DNA from: Bifidobacterium catenulatum subsp. kashiwanohense JCM 15439 = DSM 21854
GTDB taxonomy: Bacteria > Actinomycetota > Actinomycetes > Actinomycetales > Bifidobacteriaceae
Reading direction: 5' to 3'
Assembly: GCF_001042615.1 (NCBI RefSeq)
Contig: NZ_AP012327.1
Coordinates: 1,922,001-1,986,000 of the forward strand
Length of the DNA stretch: 64,000 bases
Position numbers and translations under genes: made by a program
Part shown: one piece after another, positions 51,527 through 60,298 of the stretch
How the letters are laid out: every line of letters begins with the position of its first letter
Position numbering within the stretch: position 1 is the first letter of the stretch
Notes under the pieces: generated by a model
The model's database searches: none
Seen by the model: only the letters and a program-made list of their open reading frames with translations
What the model was told of the DNA's origin: nothing

Positions 51527-53107
51527 CTATTCGCTCACATCCCAATCCAGCAGATCTTCGACCGTCTGACGGCGAATCATCACATGCGCGTCTTGCTTGG
51601 ATACGGCAACAACCGCAGGAATCAGCGCCTGATTGTAGTTGCTGGCCATCGTACGACCGTATGCACCCGTAACAGGCACCGCCAGCACGTCACCGCGCTG
51701 AATATCGGCAGGAAGACGCACCTCGTTGACGATGATATCGCCCGATTCGCAGTGCATGCCGACCACACGGCACAGCTTGGTTTCGCTGGAACCCTCACGA
51801 TTGGCGATTTTCGCAGTGTAATCCGATCCGTACAATGCCGGGCGAATATTGTCGCTCATGCCGCCGTCGACAGACACGTACACGCGTTCCGTAACCGGAT
51901 TGCCAGCCTTGTCTTTCGCGGTTCCGGCAAGCTGCACCGGCTTGACCGTACCCACGCGGTACAGGGTGACGCCGGTCGGGGCGACCGTCCAACGGCCCGG
52001 TTCGAACGAAATGACCGGAGCGGGCATGCCGAGCGCACGGTTCACGGTGGTGACCGCGCTGGCAAGACGAACAAGTTCCGTATCGAGGTCCATGGAATCC
52101 TCACCATCGGTGTAAGCCACGGAATAGCCGCCGCCCAAGTCAACCTCCGGCAGGGTGTATGCGTCGGTAGCGTAGAAGGTCTTGCGTAGCAGCATCATGC
52201 GCTTCGCGGCCTGGATAAAGGCGTCCGCATCGTGAATGTTCGATCCGATATGCGAATGCACGCCGACCAATTCGAGCACATCCTGATGGCGGTAGATCTC
52301 CTTCAACACGGCGAGCGCGGGGCCATCAGCCACCATGGTCATGGCTTCGGCGAGTTTACGGTCGCCTTCGGAAACCTTCTCATGGCTCATGTCGTACGGG
52401 TATTTGATGTCGTACTGCAGCTGGCGTTCTGCGTTTTCGCCCGGAGTGGTTTCGCTTTCACCTAGGCGTGCATTCGACCCCGCAGGGGTCACGTCAGTCA
52501 AATCGTCAAGCACGTTCAGCTTGCTTGCATCGGCACCAACCGGCAGCAAGGCAACACCGAACTTCTGGTCCTCATGCGCGGTAGACACGAACTCGTGGCC
52601 GCCCGCATGAATGCCGGACGTAACACGCAACATCACACGAGCGCGCTTGCCGAGACGCTTGGCGATTTCGGCAATACGGGCCGGCTCGTTCGGCTCGTCC
52701 ACCACGATTTTGGCGAAGCCTTCGGTAATGGCGAGTTCGATTTCCGCATCGGACTTATTGTTGCCGTGCAGCACGAGTCGTCTTCCGGGAACACCTGCGG
52801 CGAGCGCGATGCGCATCTCGCCCATGGTGCATGTGTCGATCAGCATGCCGGATTTGGTGACGATACGGCAGATTTCCTTGGAAAGCAGTGCTTTTCCTGC
52901 GAAACTGACGTGGGTTACGGTGTTGTTGAATGCATTTGCCGCGGATTTGACGAATTTGGCGGCACGGGCTCGCACGTCATCGGTGTCGATGACGTAGAGC
53001 GGTGAGCCAAATTCGTTCAGCAGGCTTTCGGCAGTGCGACCATGGAACGTGATTTCACCTTGCTCGTTCACACTGGAGCCGGCCGGCCAGATGGGGGTGA
53101 CTGCCAT
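51527..53107 (-). CDS. lysA: Diaminopimelate decarboxylase
   Basis: This PLP-dependent fold III decarboxylase makes L-lysine from meso-diaminopimelate, 526 aa. The PLP Lys is in HVSFAGKALLSKE. HSHIGSNIHDADAFIQAAKR, PEVDLGGGYSVAYTDGED and SFEPGRWTVAPTGVTLYRVG follow, with the substrate Cys in RVVGMHCESGDI. It is about 80-100 residues longer than many LysA proteins, largely through an insert at about residues 200-245 that reads NVLDDLTDVTPAGSNARLG and on to QLQYDIKYPYD. The ATG at 53107 is preferred; a GTG at 53116 overlaps the argS stop. It is translationally linked to argS. Confidence 0.93.
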   Translation of the reverse strand: MAVTPIWPAGSSVNEQGEITFHGRTAESLLNEFGSPLYVIDTDDVRARAAKFVKSAANAFNNTVTHVSFAGKALLSKEICRIVTKSGMLIDTCTMGEMRIALAAGVPGRRLVLHGNNKSDAEIELAITEGFAKIVVDEPNEPARIAEIAKRLGKRARVMLRVTSGIHAGGHEFVSTAHEDQKFGVALLPVGADASKLNVLDDLTDVTPAGSNARLGESETTPGENAERQLQYDIKYPYDMSHEKVSEGDRKLAEAMTMVADGPALAVLKEIYRHQDVLELVGVHSHIGSNIHDADAFIQAAKRMMLLRKTFYATDAYTLPEVDLGGGYSVAYTDGEDSMDLDTELVRLASAVTTVNRALGMPAPVISFEPGRWTVAPTGVTLYRVGTVKPVQLAGTAKDKAGNPVTERVYVSVDGGMSDNIRPALYGSDYTAKIANREGSSETKLCRVVGMHCESGDIIVNEVRLPADIQRGDVLAVPVTGAYGRTMASNYNQALIPAVVAVSKQDAHVMIRRQTVEDLLDWDVSE

Positions 53108-53112
53108 GGCGA

Positions 53113-54903
53113 TCACATCCTGTCTGGGGCTGCGACGCCAAGCAGGTCAAGGCCTTCGGCGATAACCGTCTTGACGGCGTCATTGAGCTTCAAACGTGCG
53201 GCCGCACGAGCCGGTTCCGGAGCCTTGGCGATGCGCAGGGCTTCGGCCTGTTCGCCGCGAGCTTCCGGATCGGTGAGTTCCATAGGCACCACACGTTCCA
53301 CGTTGTACCACTTGTGGTAGGTGGCTGCGAGGTCTTCCAAGTAGTGGGCCACACGATGCGGGGCACGCAGGTCTCCGGCTTCGCGCAGCAGGGCCGGCCA
53401 CTGGGCGAGTGCGGCAAGCACTTCGCCGTCGGCGGCGGTGTCGAGCAGGCTCACGTCGGCGCCCTCGTAGGTGATGCCGGCAGCAGCCGCATTGCGATCC
53501 ACATTGCAGGAGCGGGCGTGCGCGTACTGCACGTAGTACACCGGATTCTCGTTGGAATGCGAAGCGAGCAGGTTCAGGTCGATATCGACCGGAGAATTGT
53601 AGTCGGTGCGTGCCAACGAATAACGAGAAGCATCCACGCCGATAGCGTCGGTCAAATCGTCGATGGTCACCACATTGCCGGCGCGTTTCGACATGCGCAC
53701 TGCCTTGCCGTCCTTCAACACGTTGACGAGCTGGCCAATAAGAATCTGCATGTTTTCGCCAGGCTCGTCGCCGAATGCGGCGCACATGGCCATCATACGG
53801 CCGATATAGCCGTGATGGTCGGCACCCAGCATATAAATGGCGATGTCTGCCGGATCGTTGTCACGATGGCGCTTGTTGCGATAGTAAGCAATATCAGCTG
53901 CGAAATACGCATAGTTGCCGTCGGACTTGATGATCACACGATCCTTGTCGTCACCATGCTTGGTGGACTCGAACCAGGTTGCGCCGTCCTTTTCGTAAAT
54001 GTCGCCACGTTCGCGCAAATCAGCGATCGCCTTGTCGACCTCGCCATCGGAATACAGGCTGTTCTCATGGAACCATACGTCGAAGTTCACACGGAAATCC
54101 TTCATGGATTTGCGGATTTCTTCGAACATCATCGGTACCGCACGCTTGCGGAACTCCTCACGCTGTTCGGAATCGCCCTCACCCAACGGATTGCCATCGT
54201 TGTCAACGCCACCGTCGACGCGTGGCAGGTCGAGAATCGCAACACCGTCGGCATTTGCCTCATCGATAACGCGACGCGCAATCTCATCGATATAAGCACC
54301 CTTGTAGCCGTCGATCGGGGTTTCCTCACCGTGAGCGGCCGCAACCAGCGACTTAGCGAAACGGTTGATCTGCTCGCCGTGATCGTTGAAATAATATTCG
54401 CGCACCACCTTGGCGCCGTTCGCTTCAAGCACGCGGGCCATGGAATCACCGACCGCAGCCCAACGGGTGCCGCCGATATGGATCGGACCGGTCGGATTGG
54501 CGGACACGAATTCAAGATTCAGGGTTTTGCCGGAAAGATGGTCGTTCTTGCCGTAGTCCGTGCCCTCGCCAAGCACAGTGTCAACCACGGCTGCGGCGGA
54601 CGCGGAATCAAGCACAATGTTGATGAAGCCGGGGCCGGCCACTTCCACGGACTTGATGCCATCGGCATTGGCAAGTTCCGCAGCGAACAGTTCGGCGAAA
54701 TCGTGAGGCTTCATGCCGGCCTTCTTAGCCAGCTGCATGGCCGCGTTCGACGCCCAATCACCGTGCGCGCGGTCCTTCGGACGCATGACGGCGAATTTGG
54801 CCTGTGGAGGGATGAGATCGGTGGTCAGGGTGCCTGCCTTGCCTTCGTTCACAAGGTTGTTGGCAATATTGAAAATCAGTTCACTAAGCGCTTCTGGACT
54901 CAT
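53113..54903 (-). CDS. argS: Arginyl-tRNA synthetase
   Basis: This class I aminoacyl-tRNA synthetase, 596 aa, is essential. The N-terminal Add1 domain recognises the tRNA D-loop (about residues 1-110). The catalytic core has SANPTGPIHIGGTRWAAVGD, with the actinobacterial HIGG form of HIGH, and KAVRMSKRAGNVVT in place of KMSKS. The DALR anticodon-binding domain closes with YHKWYNVERVVPM and LKLNDAVKTVIAEGLDLLGV. The start at 54903 follows GGAGGA directly. It lies 31 bases after the permease gene and runs into lysA. Confidence 0.96.
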   Translation of the reverse strand: MSPEALSELIFNIANNLVNEGKAGTLTTDLIPPQAKFAVMRPKDRAHGDWASNAAMQLAKKAGMKPHDFAELFAAELANADGIKSVEVAGPGFINIVLDSASAAAVVDTVLGEGTDYGKNDHLSGKTLNLEFVSANPTGPIHIGGTRWAAVGDSMARVLEANGAKVVREYYFNDHGEQINRFAKSLVAAAHGEETPIDGYKGAYIDEIARRVIDEANADGVAILDLPRVDGGVDNDGNPLGEGDSEQREEFRKRAVPMMFEEIRKSMKDFRVNFDVWFHENSLYSDGEVDKAIADLRERGDIYEKDGATWFESTKHGDDKDRVIIKSDGNYAYFAADIAYYRNKRHRDNDPADIAIYMLGADHHGYIGRMMAMCAAFGDEPGENMQILIGQLVNVLKDGKAVRMSKRAGNVVTIDDLTDAIGVDASRYSLARTDYNSPVDIDLNLLASHSNENPVYYVQYAHARSCNVDRNAAAAGITYEGADVSLLDTAADGEVLAALAQWPALLREAGDLRAPHRVAHYLEDLAATYHKWYNVERVVPMELTDPEARGEQAEALRIAKAPEPARAAARLKLNDAVKTVIAEGLDLLGVAAPDRM

Positions 54904-54934
54904 TCCTCCAAGTCTACCGATTATGCAGACAGAA

Positions 54935-56404
54935 TCAGCCTTGCGTATCGCCCCGCGTATCATCCTGCAGTTCGCCATGCTTTCTGCGCCAAGCCACGGA
55001 AATGTAATAGCCGATATAGCAGATCGCAACGAACGGAATCATATACAACAATGTGGAGCGCTGCGACGGATCGCAAATCACCAAAACCAACGCGCCAATA
55101 CACATCACAATCGCAGCGATCGGCACGAACGGAAAACCGGGGGCACGATACTTCAAATCGTCAACAGAATGGCCTTGAGCAAGCCACTGCTTGCGGAAAC
55201 GCAAGTGGCAGACGGAAACCGACGCCCACACCACCAGCGTGGCCAAGCCGGAAACCGCAACCAACGCCAAATACACCGTCGAAGCGGCAACCACAGAAGA
55301 CAGCAACGCCAACAACGATCCGGCCATACTGAAGAGCACCGCAAACACGGGCACACCATGGAAATTCGTCTTGCCGAGCACGCGCGGAATCATACCCTCC
55401 TGCGCAAGCGACCAAACCATACGCGAACACACATACAAGCCGGAATTCGCAGCGGACAGCACCGCCGTCAACACCACGAAATTCATCACATCGCCGGCAA
55501 ACGGCATGCCGATCGACTGGAACACGAGCACAAACGGACTCGTGTCGACACCCGACTGATGCCACGGAATCAGCGCGGACATCACCGCAATCGAACCGAT
55601 GAAGAAAATCGCAAGACGCAACACCGTGGTATGCACGGCCTTCGGAATCGCCTGCGCCGGATCCTTCGTCTCCCCCGCCGCAACACCAACGACCTCAGTG
55701 CCCGAAAACGCGAACACCACCGTCAACAGCGTCGAAAAAATCGGCAACACACCATTCGGGAGCCAGCCGTCATTATAAAAATTCTCAAACAGCGGAGCAT
55801 GATCGTAGCCGGCAATCGGAATCGCGCCAAACATGGCAAGCAAGCCGACCACAATGAACGCGATAATTGCAAACACCTTAATGGATGCGAACCAGAATTC
55901 CGACTCGCCATACAGCCTCACCGACAGAATATTGAGCATGAACACCACCGCAATAAAGGCGGCAGACCAAATCCACGCGGGCGAATCAGGAAACCAACGT
56001 TGCATCAGCAGACCGGCTGCCGTGAATTCCGAAGCGAGCGCCACCGCCCAATTCAGCCAGTACAGCACGGCGATGGTGAACGCGGTGCCGGGGCCGATGA
56101 AACGCTTCGCATACAGGTGGAAACTGCCCGCATACGGCATAGCCACCGACAGTTCGCCGAGGCTGAGCATCACAAAATACACAAGCACGGATCCGATGCC
56201 ATACGCGATGATCGCGCCAAGAGGGCCGGCTTGGTGAATCGTGTAGCCGGAGCTGAGAAACAAGCCAGTGCCGATCACACCACCCAGCGAAATCATGGTC
56301 AGATGGCGGGTTTCCATCTTGCGTTCAAGACCGCCCCGCTCAGCTTCAGCGGACTCAGCGACGTCAGTGCCTGCAGTGGATGCGTTGACTTGCGATTCGG
56401 CCAT
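54935..56404 (-). CDS. Amino acid permease (APC superfamily, AAT type)
   Basis: This amino acid/proton symporter, 489 aa, has 12 predicted membrane helices. The signature ISLGGVIGTGLFLSSGYTIH opens helix 1. VVFAFSGTEVVGVAAGETKD is the family consensus in the middle, and ALSAANSGLYVCSRMV-like text follows as LTAVLSAANSGLYVCSRM. It belongs with LysP, AroP and GabP types. Being codirectional with argS and lysA at 31 bases, a basic amino acid is a reasonable guess for the substrate. The start at 56404 follows AAGGAG nine bases upstream. Confidence 0.9.
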   Translation of the reverse strand: MAESQVNASTAGTDVAESAEAERGGLERKMETRHLTMISLGGVIGTGLFLSSGYTIHQAGPLGAIIAYGIGSVLVYFVMLSLGELSVAMPYAGSFHLYAKRFIGPGTAFTIAVLYWLNWAVALASEFTAAGLLMQRWFPDSPAWIWSAAFIAVVFMLNILSVRLYGESEFWFASIKVFAIIAFIVVGLLAMFGAIPIAGYDHAPLFENFYNDGWLPNGVLPIFSTLLTVVFAFSGTEVVGVAAGETKDPAQAIPKAVHTTVLRLAIFFIGSIAVMSALIPWHQSGVDTSPFVLVFQSIGMPFAGDVMNFVVLTAVLSAANSGLYVCSRMVWSLAQEGMIPRVLGKTNFHGVPVFAVLFSMAGSLLALLSSVVAASTVYLALVAVSGLATLVVWASVSVCHLRFRKQWLAQGHSVDDLKYRAPGFPFVPIAAIVMCIGALVLVICDPSQRSTLLYMIPFVAICYIGYYISVAWRRKHGELQDDTRGDTQG

Positions 56405-56555
56405 GCGCGACTGCTCCTTCATATTTGGATGGGCGCGTTCTTGCGTTCTTGCGTTTGCATGCGTTTGCACAATACCCAATCGCATTACTATACGGAAATC
56501 GGTGGAATCATGTTGCCTGCTGTTCACTTTTAGCGGCAATCCTGAGGTTGCATAA

Positions 56556-56600
56556 ACAAAACAGGCTCACATGCAGCGTAAGAAACCGCATACGAGCCTG
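56556..56600 (-). terminator. Terminator after ridA
   Basis: CAGGCTC (56562-56568) pairs with GAGCCTG (56594-56600), extended by partial GTATGCG/CGCTGCAT pairing, with TTTTGTTT following on the minus strand. Confidence 0.75.
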
Positions 56601-56639
56601 AAAAGGATTTCCTGGAGATTTGCAATCAACGCACTGAAA

Positions 56640-57029
56640 TCAGAGCACAGCGATGGCGTCGATCTCAACGAGAGCGCCCTTCGGAATGTTGTTGCCGCCG
56701 AACGCGACGCGGGCCGGCTTCACGGAGCCGATGAAGGCCTGCGCATACACGTCGTCGATCTCGTGGAAGTCTTCGACGTTCTTCATGTAGATGGTGGCGC
56801 GGCAGACGTGCTCGATGCCGGTGCCTGCGGCGTCAAGAATGTGCTTGATGTTCTTCAGTGCCTGGGCTGCCTGCTCGCCGGCGGTTTCGCCGGCCAGTTC
56901 GCCGGTGGCCGGGTCGATGCCCAGCTGGCCTGAGACGAACACGAAACCGTTGGCCTTCACGGCCTGGCTGTATGCGCCCAGTGCAGCCGGGGCTTCAGAA
57001 GTCGCAACCGCTTCCATCTTCTCGCTCAT
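56640..57029 (-). CDS. ridA: RidA family enamine/imine deaminase
   Basis: This small trimeric cytoplasmic hydrolase, 129 aa, clears reactive 2-aminoacrylate-type enamines. Family motifs are LGAYSQAVKANGFVFVSGQL, GIDPATGELAG, EQAAQALKNIKHIL and the catalytic Arg in the KPARVAFGGNNIPKGALVEI segment. The start at 57029 follows GAAGGAGA. It is a single gene with its own terminator, next to the tRNA-Arg gene. Confidence 0.95.
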   Translation of the reverse strand: MSEKMEAVATSEAPAALGAYSQAVKANGFVFVSGQLGIDPATGELAGETAGEQAAQALKNIKHILDAAGTGIEHVCRATIYMKNVEDFHEIDDVYAQAFIGSVKPARVAFGGNNIPKGALVEIDAIAVL

Positions 57030-57191
57030 AATGTTCTCCTTCGAAGAACGTGTTATTGCATCTTGCTTGCGTTCAGGCCGTGGCAAACCACGACAACGCA
57101 ATCTCAAGCAATCACTGTACCCATGGAATCGACGTGCATTGTCCCATGTTCCAAATACCGGCTCTGCGACCCGACCCTTCACATATCTTTG

Positions 57192-57267
57192 TGGTGGGCT
57201 TGATGGGAATCGAACCCACGACCTTCTGTTCCGGAGACAGACGCTCTATCCACTGAGCTACAAACCC
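57192..57267 (-). tRNA. tRNA-Arg (anticodon CCG)
   Basis: The minus strand folds as a full cloverleaf. The acceptor stem is GGGTTTG/CAAGCCC. The D-arm is GCTC...GAGC. The anticodon stem-loop is TCTGT-CTCCGGA-ACAGA with CCG at positions 34-36. The T-arm is GTGGG-TTCGATT-CCCAT, followed by encoded A-CCA. It reads CGG codons. It is a lone gene. Confidence 0.96.
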
Positions 57268-57498
57268 GTGCGTCAACCTACTTTACACTGCCTTGAGATG
57301 AAAGCGACACTTTTTACGGAAAAAATGGTTTTTGAATCTCAGTCATTATGTTGGCAAAACAAGCGTGGATGGGGTTTCGGCAACGCGCCCAACTATGTAG
57401 GGGATTTGACGGGTGCAGAACGGGGAACGAAGAGTATTACATCATAATTTACGGCGCAATAACGCTATTTACCGCGTCTTTTCCACTAGACTGAAAAT

Positions 57499-58137
57499 AT
57501 GGTTGAGGATTCAGGCAGAAATATAGGCGATTTCGAATACACGCGCCGTTTTTTCTGCCGTGCCCTGCCGACGCAGTTGGATGACAGTGACAGTCCGACA
57601 TTAATCGTACAAAGTTATTACGTTCATCAAGATAATTACGCGCTGCGCGTGCGATTAAAAACAAAGTCCGTTCGCATCGCCATGACTCCGGACCTCGACC
57701 CGCTGGCCGTGCTCGAAAAGTATCGCGACGAATTCCGGATTGGATCAGTCACCGTGAAAGGGCCGTCCGTGGGAGGCACACGCTATGAGGCAAGCCGCGA
57801 CTTGGATTCGCGCATCGCCGGGGAGCTCATCAAACGCGGCGGACACGTAACCATCAAAAACCGTTTCACCGACTGGATCGATGAGGACGGCTGGAACATC
57901 GACGTGTTCGGAGGCACCAACGCTCCCCTGATCATTGCGGAAGCGGAACGCATCGGCCCGGTCACCAATCTGGTGATTCCGAAATTCTGCACCACCGAAA
58001 TCACCGACCAATCGCGGTTCAGCAATGAAGGGCTTGCCGCGAATCCATATTCACGATGGAAATCCGAATTCGAAGCCGAACTGGAAGCGGACGGACCGCA
58101 ATTCCTTGACTATTTCGGCACCAATCGTATGGAATAA
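57499..58137 (+). CDS. CYTH-like domain protein
   Basis: This 212-aa cytoplasmic protein opens with FEYTRRFFCRALP, comparable to the EIERKFLV start of CYTH (adenylyl cyclase/thiamine triphosphatase) proteins, and continues with alternating charged beta strands: YALRVRLKTKSVRIAMTP, VTIKNRFTDWIDEDGWNIDV and PLIIAEAERIGPV. It ends with FCTTEITDQSRFSNEGLAAN then PYSRW, very like the CYTH C-terminal VTxDxRYxNxxLAxxPY pattern. These tunnel-fold proteins hydrolyse triphosphates; the substrate here is unknown. Codon use is normal. Confidence 0.75.
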   Translation: MVEDSGRNIGDFEYTRRFFCRALPTQLDDSDSPTLIVQSYYVHQDNYALRVRLKTKSVRIAMTPDLDPLAVLEKYRDEFRIGSVTVKGPSVGGTRYEASRDLDSRIAGELIKRGGHVTIKNRFTDWIDEDGWNIDVFGGTNAPLIIAEAERIGPVTNLVIPKFCTTEITDQSRFSNEGLAANPYSRWKSEFEAELEADGPQFLDYFGTNRME

Positions 58138-58149
58138 GTCTTTTTTTAA

Positions 58150-58204
58150 ATATAAAAAACAACCGTAGGCTGTAAAGAACGATTTGGTTGTCAGCCTACG
58201 GTTG
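58150..58204 (-). terminator. Terminator after the thioredoxin-like gene
   Basis: CAACCGTAGGCTG (58160-58172) pairs perfectly with CAGCCTACGGTTG (58192-58204), and TTTTTTATAT follows on the minus strand. On the plus strand TTTTTTT near 58140 precedes it, so it may be bidirectional in effect. Confidence 0.85.
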
Positions 58205-58241
58205 AACGGTACCCAAAACGGTATCTAAGTCAATAAACGTA

Positions 58242-59204
58242 TCAGTACATAAGCGTGGCGAGGCGACGGCGGGCGCGCTTCAAACGCTCGTCGGTCGGCT
58301 CAGGAATCGTGAAATATTCCAATAGACGCTTGCGCACCGGTTCAATATCAGCCTTGTGACCGGCCGCAACGAAATCCAGCAAACGGTCGAACGCATCCTG
58401 AATCTGACCGCCGATCATATCAATGTCAGCAACGGCAAGCTGCGCTTCAACATCATCGGGATTGTCGGCAGCGGCGGCACGCACCTCACGCACGTTCGCA
58501 TTGGCGGAACGGGCCAACAGCAACGCCTTCGCACGCTCGCGGGCTGCGCGGGCATCGTTCGGATCGGCTTCAAGCACCTTCTCGTACGCGGCTGCGGCAC
58601 CAGCGTAATCGCCCTGCTGGGCCAGCATATACGCCTCCTGATGCTCCGGAGGCACCTGCTCCTGGGCGCCGGCATCGGAATTCGCCGCATCGGAATCCGG
58701 ATCGCCCGAATACGGCGCGGAACCGGTCACGCCAGCCTGTTGGGCGGCGGCAACCAGATTCGGAATCACCGCGTCCACAAGCTGCTGCATTTCCTCAGCG
58801 GACGGCAAGCCCTGCAGAATCGGCATCGGACGGCCGTTGATCAACGCGAACAAAGCAGGAGCACCCTGCACTTGAAACGCCTGCGCGATCGACGGATTCG
58901 ACGCGATATCGATACGAGACAGCTGAATCTGGCCGTTCAGCTGGTTCACGGCATCGCCCAACTGGCGTGCCATATCGAACAGGCGATCATCGGTCGGCAC
59001 CCACAACAGCAGCAGAATCGGGAACGTGGCCGACGTCTGCACCATGGCCTGGAACGTGTTCTCCGTAGTGTCGATCACGTAACCGCCAGCGGCCGGAGCT
59101 CCTCCAGCCTGCCCCGGCTCAGCCTTCACCTGATGCTTCAACGCTTCAAGATCGACGGCTCCCGCCAAGGAAACTCCCGGATTAAACGGCCTTTGACCTG
59201 CCAT
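58242..59204 (-). CDS. Thioredoxin-fold TPR protein (YbbN/CnoX type)
   Basis: This 320-aa co-chaperone-like protein has a thioredoxin-like domain (about residues 40-150) in which the CxxC is replaced by LLWVPTDDRLFD, so it has no redox site. The family ending VQGAPALFALINGRPM (cis-Pro) is kept. The C-terminal half has TPR-like helices (AYMLAQQGDYAGAAAAYEKV, LEADPNDARAARERA). Homologues hold unfolded proteins or hand them to GroEL/DnaK. The N-terminal 40 residues are low complexity. Confidence 0.88.
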   Translation of the reverse strand: MAGQRPFNPGVSLAGAVDLEALKHQVKAEPGQAGGAPAAGGYVIDTTENTFQAMVQTSATFPILLLLWVPTDDRLFDMARQLGDAVNQLNGQIQLSRIDIASNPSIAQAFQVQGAPALFALINGRPMPILQGLPSAEEMQQLVDAVIPNLVAAAQQAGVTGSAPYSGDPDSDAANSDAGAQEQVPPEHQEAYMLAQQGDYAGAAAAYEKVLEADPNDARAARERAKALLLARSANANVREVRAAAADNPDDVEAQLAVADIDMIGGQIQDAFDRLLDFVAAGHKADIEPVRKRLLEYFTIPEPTDERLKRARRRLATLMY

Positions 59205-59299
59205 GCTTGCCTCCTAAATATCAACAATCAACAACATTAAGCGCCCAGCGCAACACGCATTGCAAACGTTCGCCCCAAGCTTACGCGCAACCGCCACGA

Positions 59300-60298
59300 T
59301 TACAGCGCCTCAACCTTGACCGGCTGACGTTCAGAACCGACTGCGGTGATCTTCTCGCCGGAATTCGCCGGAGGCACGTACAACGCGATCACATTCACAT
59401 ACGTGGTTTTCATGGTGCTGGTGGCCCGACCGTCGCCAAACAGCGCTTTTTCCGCATCGGAAGCGGGCTGCGATTCACGGCCGGAGCCAGCTGAGCGCGT
59501 CCATTCGGAATTGATCTGTGCCACTACCAAGTCGCCACCATCCGCGGAACGCATAACGCTGATGGCACCGTCAACCGGCGTGAACGCCTGCTGCTGCGAT
59601 CCCTCGTTCAGCTCCATGGCCTTCTGCACCTGTCCGGTCAGATCGGCAAGCTTCGTACGCAAATCGTCGTCGGCAAACTTCTGCGCATACTGGCTGGACG
59701 CACCGTTCTGCAACACGTCGGCATATGCAGCAACCGCATCCTTCGGAGTCATGACCAGACCGGTGTCTTTTTCCGTTCCCTGTGCGCTACCGGTTTTGGA
59801 AATCTCAAAACTCGGCATTTTCACGCCCGAGAACAGTCGTGCCACACCCCACAATTTGTAGTTCTGGCGTGCGGAATCCTGGCGGAACACCAGCAGACGC
59901 TTGGACTGCTGGTCGTCCGTGGTGGAAGTGATGGAAAACACCGAACGTGGCCATCCACTGTCCGTGGAAATCACGGCCTGTGCCAAATCGGTTGGAATCG
60001 CGGTCTTACGATCAAGATTGCCCGTGACCTGCGCCACATGAAGTTCACTTGTGCGAATCTCAAGTTCCGGCCCCTCCAGAATTGAGCCGAGGGCGTCGAT
60101 ATTGCGATCGTTATTGCACTGGTCAAGCGTTTTGAGAATATTCGTGCGGATGGTTTTCTCTTGCTTGGCGGTCAGATTCGGCGCATCCTGACGTTGCGTG
60201 GCTTTCGGCTGCGGCAGCTGCCCCTCGCATCCGCACATGCCAACGACCATTCCCAATGCGAGCACGGCCGCCGCGATTACGTTGAAACGCTTCTTCAT
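59300..60298 (-). CDS. Predicted lipoprotein of unknown function
   Basis: This 332-aa protein has a lipoprotein signal: KKRFNVIAAAVLALGMVVGM with lipobox MCGC, so it should be anchored outside the membrane. The mature region has no motif I recognise; it contains RLLVFRQDSARQNYKLWGVA and LKDAVAAYADVL-like segments seen in actinobacterial lipoproteins of unknown role. Its ATG overlaps the stop of the upstream membrane-protein gene by one base (TGATG), showing coupled translation. It may form an envelope complex with that partner. Confidence 0.8.
   Translation of the reverse strand: MKKRFNVIAAAVLALGMVVGMCGCEGQLPQPKATQRQDAPNLTAKQEKTIRTNILKTLDQCNNDRNIDALGSILEGPELEIRTSELHVAQVTGNLDRKTAIPTDLAQAVISTDSGWPRSVFSITSTTDDQQSKRLLVFRQDSARQNYKLWGVARLFSGVKMPSFEISKTGSAQGTEKDTGLVMTPKDAVAAYADVLQNGASSQYAQKFADDDLRTKLADLTGQVQKAMELNEGSQQQAFTPVDGAISVMRSADGGDLVVAQINSEWTRSAGSGRESQPASDAEKALFGDGRATSTMKTTYVNVIALYVPPANSGEKITAVGSERQPVKVEAL

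Noticed and set aside
53314-55332. 672-codon plus-strand open frame opposite argS and the permease end
   Set aside because: It crosses two real genes, has no domain and no start signal.
57301-57447. Short coding frame between the tRNA and the CYTH-like gene
   Set aside because: It runs over the tRNA and has no start signal or family features.
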